This document shows positions 5,297 to 5,506 of a stretch of DNA of 5,506 nt, in pieces; the first letter of the stretch is position 1; each line of letters opens with the position of its first letter. The stretch is from positions 1 through 5,506 of the forward strand of contig CAHJWV010000401.1 of assembly GCA_903643055.1 (NCBI GenBank), written 5' to 3'. This DNA comes from Burkholderiales bacterium (GTDB taxonomy: Bacteria; Pseudomonadota; Gammaproteobacteria; Burkholderiales; Burkholderiaceae). The notes under the pieces were generated by a model that was not told where the DNA came from, searched no databases, and was given only the letters and a program-made list of their open reading frames with translations. A program made the translations under genes and the position numbers.

Positions 5297-5506
5297 TCAG
5301 CGCCGACGATAGACCTGCCAGCCGGCAAACCCCATCAGCACAAAAAGCGCGAGGCTGTAGAAGTCATAAGGGATGCCGAACAGGCTCACGGCGGCGTCGG
5401 CACAACTGGCTCGGGCCAGAAAGACGTCGGGCCACAGGCTGTCGAGCTTCATCGCGATGACGATCTTGTCGGCCACCGTCATCACGCACGATGACGACGC
5501 CGCCGC
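5297..5506 (-). CDS. dsbB: Disulfide bond formation protein B, C-terminal 69 residues (5' end outside window)
   Basis: DsbB is an inner-membrane four-helix protein that reoxidises periplasmic DsbA and passes the electrons to quinone. The visible piece starts with AAASSSC and stays open to the window edge, so the gene continues to the right; GTG at 5485 is not its start. Two cysteines (visible residues 7 and 35, 28 apart) fit the second periplasmic-loop pair, Cys104 and Cys130 of E. coli DsbB, which are 26 apart. The second is followed by ADAAVSLFGIPYDFYSLALF, which parallels [21 protein letters not shown] of E. coli and runs into the last membrane helix. The chain ends in YRRR, consistent with a cytoplasmic C-terminus. 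About 90-100 residues, including the first CxxC, should lie outside the window. A more distant quinone-linked thiol oxidase is possible. Confidence 0.7.
   Translation of the reverse strand, partial: AAASSSCVMTVADKIVIAMKLDSLWPDVFLARASCADAAVSLFGIPYDFYSLALFVLMGFAGWQVYRRR

Noticed and set aside
4578..5312. Plus-strand 244-codon frame spanning the 121-aa gene and the intergenic gap
   Set aside because: It is a shadow frame in GC-rich DNA with no start signal and no recognisable domain, and it crosses several hairpins and the palindrome.

Overview
The window reads as chromosomal DNA of a high-GC Gram-negative bacterium. The gene set (topoisomerase IV subunit A, DsbB, a YihY/BrkB membrane protein) and the protein sequences point to Betaproteobacteria, most likely Burkholderiales of the Leptothrix/Rubrivivax/Roseateles kind. 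This assignment rests on remembered family sequences, not on a search. I see no insertion sequence, phage gene, CRISPR array, tRNA or rRNA.

Left part, plus strand: the 3' five-sixths or so of parC (1-1926) enters from the left edge with its catalytic tyrosine at residue 3 of the visible piece. A 406-base gene-free gap (1927-2332) follows. It holds a likely parC terminator, further hairpins and an AT-richer stretch with a possible promoter. Next comes a complete 205-aa NAD(P)H-binding reductase of the SDR_a5/biliverdin-reductase-B type (2333-2950).

Right part, minus strand, read from right to left: the C-terminal part of a DsbB-type quinone-linked disulfide oxidase (5297-5506, cut by the edge). 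Then a 314-base gap with a 9-bp GC hairpin, leader hairpins and a 16-bp AT-rich palindrome. Then a 121-aa acidic protein of unnamed function (4617-4982), whose stop overlaps by 8 bases the GTG start of a six-helix YihY/BrkB membrane protein (3677-4624). Last is a 119-aa protein with a Trp-rich N-terminal half and a basic tail (3162-3521).

The two halves converge at 2951-3161, where a long bulged hairpin contains the stop codon of the Trp-rich gene. The 121-aa gene and the yihY-like gene form the only clear operon. The other genes look independently expressed and share no evident pathway. No multi-gene undescribed system is evident. The points most worth a second look are the two small unnamed proteins and the palindrome and leader structure in front of the 121-aa/YihY operon.
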